DNA of 64,000 nucleotides from a virus. Position 1 is the first letter of the stretch. Each line of letters begins with the position of its first letter. The stretch is taken from positions 1-64,000 of IMG/VR virus record IMGVR_UViG_3300017917_001910. One strand, written 5' to 3'. A program made the position numbers and the translations under genes. The notes beneath the pieces are model-generated. The model was not told the DNA's origin. It worked only from the letters and a program-made list of their open reading frames with translations, and made no database searches. Positions 39,125 through 49,132 of this stretch are shown one piece after another.

Positions 39125-40279
39125 TTAAAAATCATCTCCGCCATCTGGCGTCGTAACTATTTGAATTCCTTCATCTGGATTTGCAGGGTCATACTTCATA
39201 ATATATTCTTCACAAAGCTTTTCATATACTTGCTTTTTCAATCTAGGATCTTCGGCAAACTTTGTTAGTATATTTGCTGATGTAAATACTACTTCTTCTC
39301 CTGTTTCTGTATCTACATAATCATAATAAGCCCCGCGCTTCTTAACTAATTTATGCTTTGTTAATTCGTCAATCCAACTTGGCGCTGAATCAATACCAGA
39401 GTCAAAATAAATATCATATTCTACTTCTCTGCTTGGAGGTCCTAAACGATTCTTCTTAATCTTTAACTTTGTTTTAGCTCCAATTACAGTTCCGTCAGAT
39501 TTCTTAATCATTCCTAAATTATATAATGATAATCTAACTGATGCATGGAATCCGACTGCTTTACCACCAGATGTTTGAGTCTTTTCACCAAAGCCCATAA
39601 CACCTACTTTATCACGTAATTGATTTGTTAAGATTAAGCATACTTTTTGACGACCAATCATATTAGTAATCTTACGCATTGCTTTTGATAATACAATAGC
39701 TTTTGTAGTTGCATAACCATCTTTTTCGTAATCTGCTTCTTGCTCCACTTTTGTTGTAGCACCCATAATAGAATCAATAGCAATACATACTAATCTATTT
39801 TTGTCAGCATTTCTTACTTTCTCGATAATAGTTTCTACAATTGCAAATGCATCTTCTATAGTTTCTACTGGAGCATAAATCATTTTACTTAAATCCATAC
39901 CTAGCATTTCAAAGAATTCATTTGCTACGGCATTTTCTGTATCAATATAAATTGATAATCCTCCTTTACGTTGACATTGAGCTAATATATTTGCTGTTAG
40001 TAAAGATTTACCAGCAGCACTTTCGCCCATAATCTCTATAATACGACCTACTGGCAATCCGCCATATGGTCTATTTGATATTGCTAAATCTACAATATCA
40101 TTTCCCGTTGTTATCCAATCTGTTACATTACTAGGTGAATCAGCATCTTTATCTAAAAAATACGCTACTTTCATGTTAGTTTCTTTAAACTTTGCATTAA
40201 GCGTATCTGCTAATAATGATGCCAAATCTTCATGCATTGCACCAGATGATATTCCGTCATCCGTTTTCTTTTTTGCCAT
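39125..40279 (-). CDS. uvsX: UvsX/RecA-like recombinase
   Basis: 384 residues. Walker A is GESAAGKS (85-92), Walker B CIAIDSI, and LTNQLRDKVG with QTSGGKAVGFHASVRLSL gives the L1/L2 loops of UvsX. It binds ssDNA as a filament and drives strand exchange and recombination-dependent replication. The C-terminal 90 residues include an acidic tail ending TTPDGGDDF, likely contacting gp32 or helicase. Directly downstream of the SSB gene with a terminator between them. Confidence 0.92.
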   Translation of the reverse strand: MAKKKTDDGISSGAMHEDLASLLADTLNAKFKETNMKVAYFLDKDADSPSNVTDWITTGNDIVDLAISNRPYGGLPVGRIIEIMGESAAGKSLLTANILAQCQRKGGLSIYIDTENAVANEFFEMLGMDLSKMIYAPVETIEDAFAIVETIIEKVRNADKNRLVCIAIDSIMGATTKVEQEADYEKDGYATTKAIVLSKAMRKITNMIGRQKVCLILTNQLRDKVGVMGFGEKTQTSGGKAVGFHASVRLSLYNLGMIKKSDGTVIGAKTKLKIKKNRLGPPSREVEYDIYFDSGIDSAPSWIDELTKHKLVKKRGAYYDYVDTETGEEVVFTSANILTKFAEDPRLKKQVYEKLCEEYIMKYDPANPDEGIQIVTTPDGGDDF

Positions 40280-40298
40280 AATATTTTGGTTTATAGTA

Positions 40299-40332
40299 AA
40301 ATAAGAGGAGTAGATGATTCTAACTCCCCTTA
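40299..40332 (-). terminator. Terminator between SSB and UvsX genes
   Basis: Minus-strand hairpin GGGGAGTTAGAATCATCTACTCCTC followed by TTATTTT. Placed 15 bases past the SSB stop and just before uvsX, so UvsX expression may depend on read-through. Confidence 0.7.
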
Positions 40333-40346
40333 CTTACTTTATGTTT

Positions 40347-41138
40347 TTAGTTTTTAAATAAATCGTCAAATGCACTAGAAATATCCTCTACTGATTTTGT
40401 TTCAGCGGGCTTTGTAGGTGTCGACACTTTAGCTTCTGTACCTGTAGATGCTGTTCCTTCTTGAACTCCTTCAGTATCGCGATTTAACCAATTGGTCAAT
40501 ACTACCTTTAAATCTTCATATGAAGGTTCTTTAAAGATTTCTGTTAAATTTTTCTGGCCAGTTGCAATCTTTGTGATAATTTCCTTATCTGTATGTACCG
40601 GAGTTTGATTTGGTTTAATACGAATAGAAGTTTCTGGAAAATCTTTTCCCGTTTGTTCTTTAGTTTTGAATTCTACTGTAATATCTCTTCCACTAACTGG
40701 ATCTGTAATATCACCATAATCTGGATCTGCAATAAATGCTAATAATTCTTGGTATACTGTTTTACCGAATCCCCAATATTTAACACCTTCATGTTCTTTT
40801 CCACGAATAACGATTGGAGCATAAACGCGCATTTTAGGTTCGATCTTTTTACCTAATTTCCATTCTTCTTTTTTTCCTGTAGATTGAAGCTTTTCTGCGA
40901 ACTCAACTACTGGATCTGGTTTACCAAATGTAGCTGGAGATAAATACTGCTTATTTCCAAATTCATAATGGAAATAAAGTTCATTGAATGGATTGTCTTT
41001 GTTGAATTGATAAGGTACAATTCTAACTACTTGTGTACCTGGTTCTGGTTTCCATAAGGTGTCTTGTCTTTCACCTTTTCCTGTGTTTTTTTGCAAATCG
41101 CCTAGTTTCGCGCGAATTGCGTCTAAATTAATCGCCAT
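40347..41138 (-). CDS. 32: Single-stranded DNA-binding protein, gp32-like
   Basis: 263 residues. N-terminus AINLDAIRAKLGDLQ is basic and likely supports cooperative binding. The central OB-type region has LYFHYEFGNKQYLSPATFG and PEMRVYAPIVI-like text (here PKMRVYAPIVIRGKEHEG). The C-terminal tail SVEDISSAFDDLFKN is acidic, as in gp32, where it binds the other replication proteins. No clear zinc motif, unlike T4 gp32. Promoter-like P7 lies upstream. Confidence 0.8.
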   Translation of the reverse strand: MAINLDAIRAKLGDLQKNTGKGERQDTLWKPEPGTQVVRIVPYQFNKDNPFNELYFHYEFGNKQYLSPATFGKPDPVVEFAEKLQSTGKKEEWKLGKKIEPKMRVYAPIVIRGKEHEGVKYWGFGKTVYQELLAFIADPDYGDITDPVSGRDITVEFKTKEQTGKDFPETSIRIKPNQTPVHTDKEIITKIATGQKNLTEIFKEPSYEDLKVVLTNWLNRDTEGVQEGTASTGTEAKVSTPTKPAETKSVEDISSAFDDLFKN

Positions 41139-41196
41139 TTTTCTTTTTGTTTTTAATTGTTTAACTTACTAAATATCTAACTGATATCTAAATTTC

Positions 41197-41234
41197 TTAT
41201 CTAATATAATATCTTATCTCTTATTTTCCTAATT
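41197..41234 (-). promoter_or_regulatory. Promoter-like element P7 upstream of the SSB gene
   Basis: The minus strand carries AATTAGGAAAATAAG, then TATTATATTAGATAA. The second half matches P5 (dpdA). It is about 60 bases from the SSB start. SSB is made in large amounts in T4-like phages, which fits a dedicated promoter. Confidence 0.45.
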
Positions 41235-41619
41235 ATTTTATATGAATTATTTTGTATATTTGCAATTCATGTAAAATTAATTTCTTATCTGTTACTAAAA
41301 TAGCTGTATTTGAATAATCTTCCCAATTCACTTTATAATTCTTATCTAATATATTATTATTAAGTGATTTTATCAAGAAATTTAATCCATTAATGGTATA
41401 AAGCGTATTAGTTTCTTTTCTTCTGTGTATTGAAATAGTGTTATCTAACAAATCATTAAGATTGCCAGACTCTATATTGTACGTGCAAGCCAACTCAGGA
41501 TTCTCGCTCATTTGCAGAACGAAAATTTTACCGTTAAGTATATTATAATTACTTACGATATTATCAATTGTTGGTTGTAAATCATTCTCTAAAGTGAATG
41601 TGCAAAGTAAACGTATCAC
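41233..41619 (-). CDS. Unknown protein (128 aa)
   Basis: I do not recognise it. Starts MIRLLCTFTLENDLQPTIDN, with hydrophobic strands and the ending HELQIYKIIHIK. No catalytic motif or membrane helix. It lies between the SSB gene and the family A polymerase-like gene, so it may belong to replication. A cap-domain or Rossmann-like fold is possible but not supported by motif. Its stop falls inside P7. Confidence 0.45.
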   Translation of the reverse strand: MIRLLCTFTLENDLQPTIDNIVSNYNILNGKIFVLQMSENPELACTYNIESGNLNDLLDNTISIHRRKETNTLYTINGLNFLIKSLNNNILDKNYKVNWEDYSNTAILVTDKKLILHELQIYKIIHIK

Positions 41620-41645
41620 GTATATAGATTATTTATTATAAATAT

Positions 41646-42998
41646 CTACATACTTACATTTTTTAAGTTATTATAATCATATCCGGCCTGAACTTTTACT
41701 GGATATTTTCCATTACATTCTAATATTCTTTGACATTGCTTAATATACTTACCTCCGTCATCTTTATGGAAGTCGATCAATAACGAATCATAAGTATATA
41801 ATATCATCTTACTCTTAAATCCTTTGTTAAAGCTCATTAAAGTATCTAATATTCCCATAGTTTCTTCCATCTCTAATGATTGAATTAAATAATTAAGAAG
41901 CTTCTGAGAATTCATTTCAGTAAAGAATGTATTTTTTAATGTTCTTTTATATATTGGTGTTTCTAAGTATTTTTGATCTTTATAAAGTTTCCAGTTAATT
42001 TTTGTAAAATCGTCTACTAATTTAAAAAATGGAATTTCTAAAAACTCTTTTTCAATACCTCCGTACAATAATTTAAAAGTTATGCCCTTACTTTGATCAT
42101 ATTCTTCCGGAGTTAATTCTTCTTTTCCAAAATATTGACGCCCTAAATGTTCGTGCATATTTACTTTGCCTGGAAATTGATATCCTAATAATTCTCCTAA
42201 TAATCTAATATGATAAGCATCATAATCAAACTGCAGTAAAAATCCATCTTTACCAAAACGAGACTTAAATGATTTTCTTACTCCCGTTTCTTTATTTAGT
42301 GCCGCATAATTTACAGAATCAAATCTATTTGAAGGTCTTCCTGTTGTTGTATAAGGATTATATTCTGTATATACAAAGTTATTTGTTATTGTTACATTTG
42401 GAAATGTTTCTTTAAGTATATCAGGATTTACATACATACCATTTACTTCTATATGATGTAAAGTTTTAACTACATTATTATATTTTAAGAATGTGTCTGA
42501 TATTGTAAATGCTTTAAATTCTTCTTTATATTCTTTAATAAGATTGCCAAACTTTTCGTGATGTTTTACAATTGGTATAAGATGATTAAGGTTTTTTAAG
42601 TTGGAATATTTTTGATTAAAGTAATCATGTACAGGCGTATCAAACTCCTCAACATCTATAGATTTATTTGTTAAGAAGTATATGACCATATTTGCATCAT
42701 ATATATGATCACAAGTAATCTTACTTAATAAATATTTAAGATTTAAAACAAAGCACTCTTTACTAGAACATAATAAATCACTTAATAATGATTCTTTTAT
42801 TGAAAGTGCCTCGGAATGATTAAAACTTACAATACATTCTTTGTTTATTGTAAGATCATATAAATAAAGTAATGAAAGCTCATTTATACTGTAGTGAAGA
42901 AACGGGTCTTTTAAAACCGGCGCAACAAAGATACGATGATCTTTAATCTCTGTTATAAGGTCAAATAATTCAGTTTCGGTTTCTACAATTGGTAGCAT
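41646..42998 (-). CDS. Divergent family A DNA polymerase-like protein (450 aa)
   Basis: TTTGRPSNRF at 217-226, motif A LLQFDYDAYHIRLLGELLG (254-272, usual text DYSQIELR), motif B SKGITFKLLYGG (303-314), LLNYLIQSLEMEETMGIL (the NxxIQGxA helix equivalent) and motif C MILYTYDSLLIDF (398-410, usual VHDE) follow family A DNA polymerase order. Motif C has YDS instead of HDE, so one of the two metal-binding carboxylates differs. No exonuclease or 5' nuclease domain is certain; the N-terminal 180 residues are unlike known domains. The phage also has a family B replicase, so this is probably a repair or accessory enzyme. Confidence 0.65.
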   Translation of the reverse strand: MLPIVETETELFDLITEIKDHRIFVAPVLKDPFLHYSINELSLLYLYDLTINKECIVSFNHSEALSIKESLLSDLLCSSKECFVLNLKYLLSKITCDHIYDANMVIYFLTNKSIDVEEFDTPVHDYFNQKYSNLKNLNHLIPIVKHHEKFGNLIKEYKEEFKAFTISDTFLKYNNVVKTLHHIEVNGMYVNPDILKETFPNVTITNNFVYTEYNPYTTTGRPSNRFDSVNYAALNKETGVRKSFKSRFGKDGFLLQFDYDAYHIRLLGELLGYQFPGKVNMHEHLGRQYFGKEELTPEEYDQSKGITFKLLYGGIEKEFLEIPFFKLVDDFTKINWKLYKDQKYLETPIYKRTLKNTFFTEMNSQKLLNYLIQSLEMEETMGILDTLMSFNKGFKSKMILYTYDSLLIDFHKDDGGKYIKQCQRILECNGKYPVKVQAGYDYNNLKNVSM

Positions 42999-43012
42999 AC
43001 CAGAAATATAAG

Positions 43013-43564
43013 TTATTTTTTATATAACTCCAAATAATTTCTTAAGTATTTTTGTAAGCCAGGCAATTCTTCGTTATATTTACGTACAACTTTAAAGTTA
43101 GTTTGTTCAACGTCAGATTCATTTCCTGTTAATTTCCACGGAAGAGATGTTTTTAAATATAAGAATGGGTCAATTCTACTTCCTATTAAGTTCCATTGTT
43201 TTTTATCAATCTCTATAATTCTGGCATCTACATTATTAGATTTTCTTAGAAAGTAACGAGTTACATATCCTTGGTCATAATCTTGTTTTGATGGTTGTGG
43301 ATAATATTGTTGTGGAGTAGTATAATCTTTAACGTTAGTTTGAGTTAACGTATCATACTTAAAAGAAGATTGTGGTTGATATGGTATTAAATATTCAGAA
43401 GTAAATTCGTTATAACTAAAGCCAGTCATTATCATACCATCTTTATAAGTATGATAATACCCTTTAAACTCAGTACCGTCTCGTAACATCCATTCTTTAC
43501 CAGATGTTTTAAGTCCTACTGTTATTTGGTCTTGAGGATAATATATTTTAGGTCTTTTTGCCAT
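43013..43564 (-). CDS. Unknown structural-block protein (183 aa)
   Basis: Unrecognised. It is rich in Tyr, Gln and Lys (GYYHTYKDGMIMTGFSYNEF, TPQQYYPQPSKQDYDQ), with an FHxN-free C-terminal NYLELYKK. Encoded directly after the large baseplate-type gene with a one-base gap, so it is likely a tail or baseplate component or its chaperone. Soluble, no signal peptide. Weak evidence beyond position. Confidence 0.5.
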   Translation of the reverse strand: MAKRPKIYYPQDQITVGLKTSGKEWMLRDGTEFKGYYHTYKDGMIMTGFSYNEFTSEYLIPYQPQSSFKYDTLTQTNVKDYTTPQQYYPQPSKQDYDQGYVTRYFLRKSNNVDARIIEIDKKQWNLIGSRIDPFLYLKTSLPWKLTGNESDVEQTNFKVVRKYNEELPGLQKYLRNYLELYKK

Positions 43565-43565
43565 T

Positions 43566-45731
43566 TCATGAAATTACTCTATATATAGTTTCTAATTCTG
43601 TTGTCCAATCATTATTTTGTATCATGTGACGAATTTTAGTTACTGTCCAATAAACATTCTTTTCTCGGTATTGTGTTGGTACCCAATTTGTTTTAATAGC
43701 ATTTCCGTATTGAAACCCCTCGATGCCGTCCATTGTTATTTTAAGTTTTATTGGAAATATTGCTGTTTTTAAATTTGATAAACTATATGCACTTATAGCT
43801 GAACCTTTACCTGCTAATACACCGCCTTGTTGAATATTAAACATTTGAAGATATATTGCTCGTACTTGAGATTGCCAACTAGTTAATGAAGTTTGAGTTT
43901 CATTTTTTTCATGTTCAATATTTTCCATAAATGCACCATTAAGTTTAATCAATTCATCTCTTAATTCTTTTAAATTTGAAGATAATTCGTCTGAACTTGC
44001 ATCATTTCCTACATAACTTATCCCCGCTCGAGTATATGTAGCTACTTCCGTTTGAATTGCATCGGGTACAGACGATTCGACGCTCAACCCACGTACTATA
44101 GAACCTTTTACAAATGCAGGAATTGGGCAAGGGTCTAATTTAAGACTTTCACCCTCGTAATTTTGATTTAAAATTTGTATATACTCAGATTTTCCTGATA
44201 TTTTATTTATTGGGCTATCATTTACAGTTAATCTAATATGACCTCCAGTATCAGTTTCTAACTGTTGAAATATACTATTTAAAAATGTAATAATCTTTTT
44301 ATCTGTTAAACTTTTATTATTACTTAATATAGATTTTATTTCTCCATATAAAAAATTAACATTTAGTAAAACTAGATCTGCTATTTTCTGTAAGCCATTT
44401 GCTCGTACAGTTCCCTCGTCAGCACTAACGTTAAAATCGAAGCGTGGTGCAGAATTTCCATTAATTTGCGTAGTAAATGCAAATTTTGAAAAATCTACAG
44501 GCCCCATTCCTATAAAAAATACATTTCCATTAATTTTACATATATCTTCGTCTAAAATATCGCCGGTCTTATCATCAAATCCGTTAAATGTATAATGTGG
44601 TACATCCGTCTTAAAAGCATTATCAAGTTGTAAATTAATTAAATTAATAAAATTTCTTAATGTTATATATGTTACTTTAGTGGCGTCAGTTTTTTCTTCG
44701 ATATCAGCTGTATATCCAAAGCCGCCAAGTAATCCTTCTCCAAGTATTACACTAGCCCATGTTCCAAACGTAAATGATTTTTCTACAGGTAATTCAAATA
44801 TATATGTATTTACTTTATCATATTCAATATCTGGAAGTGTGTTAGTTGAAGTAGAAGTCGAATTTGTAATAGTACTTAAAAATGCATCATATACACTTCT
44901 TTTTTTACATGTGGCTAATGATGTGGGTTCTGTTCCTGCATCATTATCTGTTATATCCATAAGAGTTTTAAATATTTCTTCTAAATGTAATCCTTTTTTA
45001 GCAGTTAAGGTAGTACCATTTCTATCATTTGTACCATGTTGATCTAAATCAAATCCATATGTCATTGATGATGGTCCTAGAGCATGTAATGTACAGTCCC
45101 AACTTCCATCCTCTTTAGCAGAAAATGTAAAGTTATAAACAGTGCCTCGTATTTTACCTCTATTAACATTTATATTTTCGTTAATTGTCCACCCATATTC
45201 TAATCCAATATCCTGCCCCGGAGTTAAAAAATTTTTAATATATCGGTCCATTTCTCTTACGTCAAATACAGTAAAATTAACAGTAATTCGTAGTATCGAG
45301 CCATATGTTCCATCAGAAGAAATTTCTGCAGAGTTTAATATTGCATCTTTAATTGTACCATTAGAATTTGTATAATTTGGACCATATAAATCTAATATAG
45401 GCGCCATAGGATTTACCATCCTAGATTGTTCTGTATACGTAGTAATTGTTTCAGTTGCAGGTTCAGATGAAGGAGGCCATGGCTGTCCATCGCCTGGTAC
45501 GGTAGGAGTAATAGGCTTTCGAAGCACACCTAATCCTTGACCTTGTATTGTAAATCGTTCATAGGTTTCTTTTTTTAATGATGTAAGTCTTAAGTATGCC
45601 GTTTTTTGATAGTTCCAAGCTAATGTTTCATTATTAATATGACCGTCTGGCCAATAATATTCCTGTCTTCTTTTTAACTCATCTCGGATATCATTACTAA
45701 CATCATTTATAAAATTATAATTTAATGCCAT
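43566..45731 (-). CDS. Large baseplate-type protein (721 aa)
   Basis: A strand-rich protein with SILRITVNFTVFDVREMDRYIKNFLTPGQDIGLEYGWT, a patch typical of myophage baseplate or hub proteins that make ring contacts, and a C-terminal KIRHMIQNNDWTTELETIYRV that resembles the end of phage late-control gene D-like proteins. No enzyme motif. Position beside the LysM-type and repeat-containing tail genes supports a baseplate role. The exact T4 counterpart (for example gp27 or a wedge protein) is not established. Confidence 0.6.
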   Translation of the reverse strand: MALNYNFINDVSNDIRDELKRRQEYYWPDGHINNETLAWNYQKTAYLRLTSLKKETYERFTIQGQGLGVLRKPITPTVPGDGQPWPPSSEPATETITTYTEQSRMVNPMAPILDLYGPNYTNSNGTIKDAILNSAEISSDGTYGSILRITVNFTVFDVREMDRYIKNFLTPGQDIGLEYGWTINENINVNRGKIRGTVYNFTFSAKEDGSWDCTLHALGPSSMTYGFDLDQHGTNDRNGTTLTAKKGLHLEEIFKTLMDITDNDAGTEPTSLATCKKRSVYDAFLSTITNSTSTSTNTLPDIEYDKVNTYIFELPVEKSFTFGTWASVILGEGLLGGFGYTADIEEKTDATKVTYITLRNFINLINLQLDNAFKTDVPHYTFNGFDDKTGDILDEDICKINGNVFFIGMGPVDFSKFAFTTQINGNSAPRFDFNVSADEGTVRANGLQKIADLVLLNVNFLYGEIKSILSNNKSLTDKKIITFLNSIFQQLETDTGGHIRLTVNDSPINKISGKSEYIQILNQNYEGESLKLDPCPIPAFVKGSIVRGLSVESSVPDAIQTEVATYTRAGISYVGNDASSDELSSNLKELRDELIKLNGAFMENIEHEKNETQTSLTSWQSQVRAIYLQMFNIQQGGVLAGKGSAISAYSLSNLKTAIFPIKLKITMDGIEGFQYGNAIKTNWVPTQYREKNVYWTVTKIRHMIQNNDWTTELETIYRVIS

Positions 45732-45736
45732 ATAAC

Positions 45737-46045
45737 TTATTGATTTTGATTAAAATTATTTATTTGAATAATATATTCTCTAAATTTATTAGGATCTGGT
45801 ATACGTAATTGTTTTCCTTCTTCAATATTTAAAGTTCCTAGTCCTATATTATTAGCAGTTGCTATTATAGGCCATGCAGTTACATCTCCGTAAAATTGAT
45901 TTGCTAATAAATCTAATCTATCAGATGGGTCAGTAATAACATAAATATCATTATCTGATTTGTCAAAAAATGGAACAAACGTAGTTGTATATTTACGTCG
46001 CCCATTTAAATCTTTTATAATTGGAAGGTCTTGATATCTATTCAT
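45737..46045 (-). CDS. LysM-like baseplate wedge protein (102 aa)
   Basis: FVPFFDKSDNDIYVITDPSDRLDLLANQFYGDVTAWPIIATANNIG...IEEGKQLRIPDP has the pattern of a LysM-like fold found in gp53-type baseplate wedge proteins, where it forms part of the wedge rather than binding peptidoglycan. It lies between two large tail genes. Short, soluble; ends YIIQINNFNQNQ. Moderate confidence. Confidence 0.6.
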   Translation of the reverse strand: MNRYQDLPIIKDLNGRRKYTTTFVPFFDKSDNDIYVITDPSDRLDLLANQFYGDVTAWPIIATANNIGLGTLNIEEGKQLRIPDPNKFREYIIQINNFNQNQ

Positions 46046-46072
46046 ATATTAATAAATATCAGAGATAATGTA

Positions 46073-49000
46073 TTATTCTTTTGTTTCTACGTTATAATTA
46101 GCAAATTGACGTCTTCCTCGTAATCCTTCATTTCCCAATGGATATAAATTACCTTGATTATAATGAGTTGAATTTGTAATTCCTTCTGGCGTAGCTATTT
46201 GATCAGATTTGCTAGTTTCACTTTCCGGGCGTGTTTCTCCGAATATTTGCATCGATACTTGAACAGATACTATCATAGGTAATTCCCCAACAGAATTTGA
46301 ATTTAACATCGCACCGCCTCCACCATATACTCCTGAATTACTTAGGTTAATTTCCCATGGAGTTTCATTATCAACTGTATAAGATAATGACTTAATAAAT
46401 GCCGGAGTATTTATAAACCAATTGCCTAAAGTAAATTTAATTAACGGCCCTTTCATTTTAGCATCAGTTTGATATTGTGGTACTGTTGTTTTTGCCAATC
46501 TTTCTAATTGGTCCCACATTAGCATTAAATCCCCTCTAGATAATGCAGCAGCTTTGAATGATATACTTAAACTACGTTCAAAACCTTGATAAATATAAGG
46601 GCTATCTGCTCTTCCTAGGATTTTTACTTCTTGCCAGTTAGGATTAAAATCCTCAGATACATTTTCGATGTAAGCTCTAAATCTAAATCTTTCGTTAGTA
46701 TTTAAATCATGAAACATGAATTTTATAAAATCATCAACAGCTTCTTCATCCGTTTGGTTTATTTGCCAAATTGGATCTGTCATACCAATACTTCCAGGGC
46801 CTTTATAAGTATATTGAAAGTTATCAGAGTCTGGCATTGTCGGTTGAGGATTTGTTAAATCTTTACCACGTTTACCATAATCTGGTACTCGAAGCTTGCT
46901 ACGTTTATGTTGACTTGTTTCTGCATAATTTTGTATAACAGTATTACCATAATCTCCCTCAGTAGGAATCCATTTAGCATTACTATCTGGAGATACTAAT
47001 AAGAAATTTTGTATAGACGTTGTATTAACTAATGAACTTGCTAATATCCTTATATCATCATATCCTAGTGTATAATATTGTTGAGGGTCTCCACTAAGCG
47101 TTGATTTATTTTTAATAGCAAGTTTAGAGGTACCTGAATTATTAAAATTAAATATTCCATTAGGAATTGACTTTGCTACTGCTCCTTTTCCAGCAAATGC
47201 CGAGCCTTCTAATTTTAGACTTAATTCTTTATAATATTTCTTAATATCTTCTATTTCTAAAGGTTCTTCATTATAGATAAATACAGAATTATATATATTT
47301 TCTGTAATTGTTTTTTTATCTTTAGTAGTAAATACAGGCCCCCTTTTAAAGCTGTTATATGTAAATGGTCCTGTACTATTAACAACTCTTCTAATATTTG
47401 TAACTCCAATTCCATATAACGATTGAGGGCCGCCCAATCCAGTACTTATGATATCTATGTTTGAAGGCCTTAAATCAATTAACCTTCTTGTAAGTGAAGT
47501 TAATCGGTTTAATATTAGGCTTTGATTTACTGATTTTATACCTCTTCCAGAAGATGGGTCTATACCTGCAAGGCCAAACATTACACCTGAATATGTTGTT
47601 CTAGGCACAATTGGAACTGCATCTTTTCTAAATCTAAGACCTAAATGCTGCGTTGCTGTATTAGCTAATGAACTTATTAATGTTAACGCGCCATTACCAG
47701 CTCTCTTACCAACTAAAGGATCAGCTTCTGTATTAGGAGCTGAAGCTTGAAGACCTGCTTGACGAGCTATAAATAATAATCCTTTAACAGAAGAAAACCA
47801 TTTTCCAATACGAAGAACATCTACAATAGCTCTTTGAGTAGATGTAACAACACCGCCTCTAATAAACCCATCATCAAATTTCCATGTCTCCCATGGATAA
47901 AATCCTGTTTTTACAAAGTCTTTACGTTGTATACCAGTTAAGATTAATGGTTGATTGAATAAAACTAATCCAGTATTAAATGAATTATCTCTTAAATTAA
48001 ATGAGCTATATAAAATATCTCTAGCTGAGGGAGAATTAGTTCTAAAGAAATATTTTTCTAAAGTATCTCCAGTTATGCCTGTAGATGATATATATGGTGT
48101 ATTACTATTATATACTGTTCTTGTATATTTAGTATTGCCCAGACGATTAGAGAATGTAACCTTTAAAGGCCATTGTTGAGCGCCTTTTATTTTAGTACTA
48201 TCACTTAATCTTCCTTCTCTTACTGTTTTAGGATATGTATATGTATTACCGCTTATTCCTAAGAATGCTGTTTGTCCTTCTTTTTGATTTATTATAAAGC
48301 CTTTAGCTCCAGACGTTAAATCATTAAAATAGTTAAATGATGGCGGATACTTACCTCTATATAATAATCTTAATCTATTTGATACATTTCTAAATCCTAA
48401 GATTTCTTTTCTAGTATCATATATACTGTTTTTATTATCAATTAGTTTTTGAATATATTGACTAATCTTTGCCAACATATTAGGTCTTTGATCTTTATAT
48501 AAACTTAGTTTAAGTAATGCTCGTGGAGATTGATCTTTATATAAACTTAATTTGTCAAGCAATGGAGGTAATTGATCTTTGTATAAACTTAGTTTATCTA
48601 TAATAGCAGGTAATTGATCTTTGTATAAACTAAGCTTAAGTATATCAATTGGTAATTGATTTTTATACAAACTAGTCTTTGTAAGATTTCTCGGAAACTG
48701 TTCTTTGTATTTACTTATTTTATCTTTTAAAATAGTTTTAAGTATTTCTATTGTAGATATGTGTTGAATACCTCTTGGAGTAAATTTTATAAACTCAGAT
48801 ACTTTATTTATTTCTTTTACTCTTTGTTCTTTATATTGCGAAACTTTATTTAAAATAGTATCGCCGAATAATGTAGATATAGCAGGTATTCCTCTATTTC
48901 TTTTTGCATTAATAGAGAATGGTTTATAATCTATTTTTTTAGCGCCTGGCACTTGAATAGACGTAGAATTATCTACTTTATTTATCTTTATATCAGTAGG

Positions 49001-49132
49001 AGGTTTAAGTTCATTAGACGTGCTATAAACAGCTTTTATTGGAGATTCAGAAAGTTTCTTTTTTTCTCCAGCTTCTACTGTTGTCGGCTTACGCCATTGA
49101 GATAAATTTGATTTTAAATCTAGTATTGCCAT
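46073..49132 (-). CDS. Large tail/baseplate protein with 14-residue tandem repeats (1019 aa)
   Basis: Residues 97-236 consist of about ten consecutive 14-residue units with the consensus xSLYKDQxPxxLxK (for example LSLYKDQLPAIIDK). The five best copies are encoded by a 42-bp period near 48,489-48,700. The rest is strand-rich, with a C-terminal region (residues 750 on) of DDFIKFMFHDLNTNERFRF and WQEVKILGRADSPYIYQGF, as in baseplate or tail-fibre-linked phage proteins. The repeats probably form a repetitive rod or a scaffold that holds partner subunits. The gene overlaps the tape-measure-like gene by one base. Confidence 0.6.
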   Translation of the reverse strand: MAILDLKSNLSQWRKPTTVEAGEKKKLSESPIKAVYSTSNELKPPTDIKINKVDNSTSIQVPGAKKIDYKPFSINAKRNRGIPAISTLFGDTILNKVSQYKEQRVKEINKVSEFIKFTPRGIQHISTIEILKTILKDKISKYKEQFPRNLTKTSLYKNQLPIDILKLSLYKDQLPAIIDKLSLYKDQLPPLLDKLSLYKDQSPRALLKLSLYKDQRPNMLAKISQYIQKLIDNKNSIYDTRKEILGFRNVSNRLRLLYRGKYPPSFNYFNDLTSGAKGFIINQKEGQTAFLGISGNTYTYPKTVREGRLSDSTKIKGAQQWPLKVTFSNRLGNTKYTRTVYNSNTPYISSTGITGDTLEKYFFRTNSPSARDILYSSFNLRDNSFNTGLVLFNQPLILTGIQRKDFVKTGFYPWETWKFDDGFIRGGVVTSTQRAIVDVLRIGKWFSSVKGLLFIARQAGLQASAPNTEADPLVGKRAGNGALTLISSLANTATQHLGLRFRKDAVPIVPRTTYSGVMFGLAGIDPSSGRGIKSVNQSLILNRLTSLTRRLIDLRPSNIDIISTGLGGPQSLYGIGVTNIRRVVNSTGPFTYNSFKRGPVFTTKDKKTITENIYNSVFIYNEEPLEIEDIKKYYKELSLKLEGSAFAGKGAVAKSIPNGIFNFNNSGTSKLAIKNKSTLSGDPQQYYTLGYDDIRILASSLVNTTSIQNFLLVSPDSNAKWIPTEGDYGNTVIQNYAETSQHKRSKLRVPDYGKRGKDLTNPQPTMPDSDNFQYTYKGPGSIGMTDPIWQINQTDEEAVDDFIKFMFHDLNTNERFRFRAYIENVSEDFNPNWQEVKILGRADSPYIYQGFERSLSISFKAAALSRGDLMLMWDQLERLAKTTVPQYQTDAKMKGPLIKFTLGNWFINTPAFIKSLSYTVDNETPWEINLSNSGVYGGGGAMLNSNSVGELPMIVSVQVSMQIFGETRPESETSKSDQIATPEGITNSTHYNQGNLYPLGNEGLRGRRQFANYNVETKE
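48489..48690. repeat. 42-bp tandem repeat in the tail gene
   Basis: TGATCTTTRTATAAACTTAG recurs at 48489, 48531, 48573, 48615 and 48657, a constant 42-bp period. It encodes the 14-residue LSLYKDQ unit. More degenerate protein-level units continue on both sides. Confidence 0.9.
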
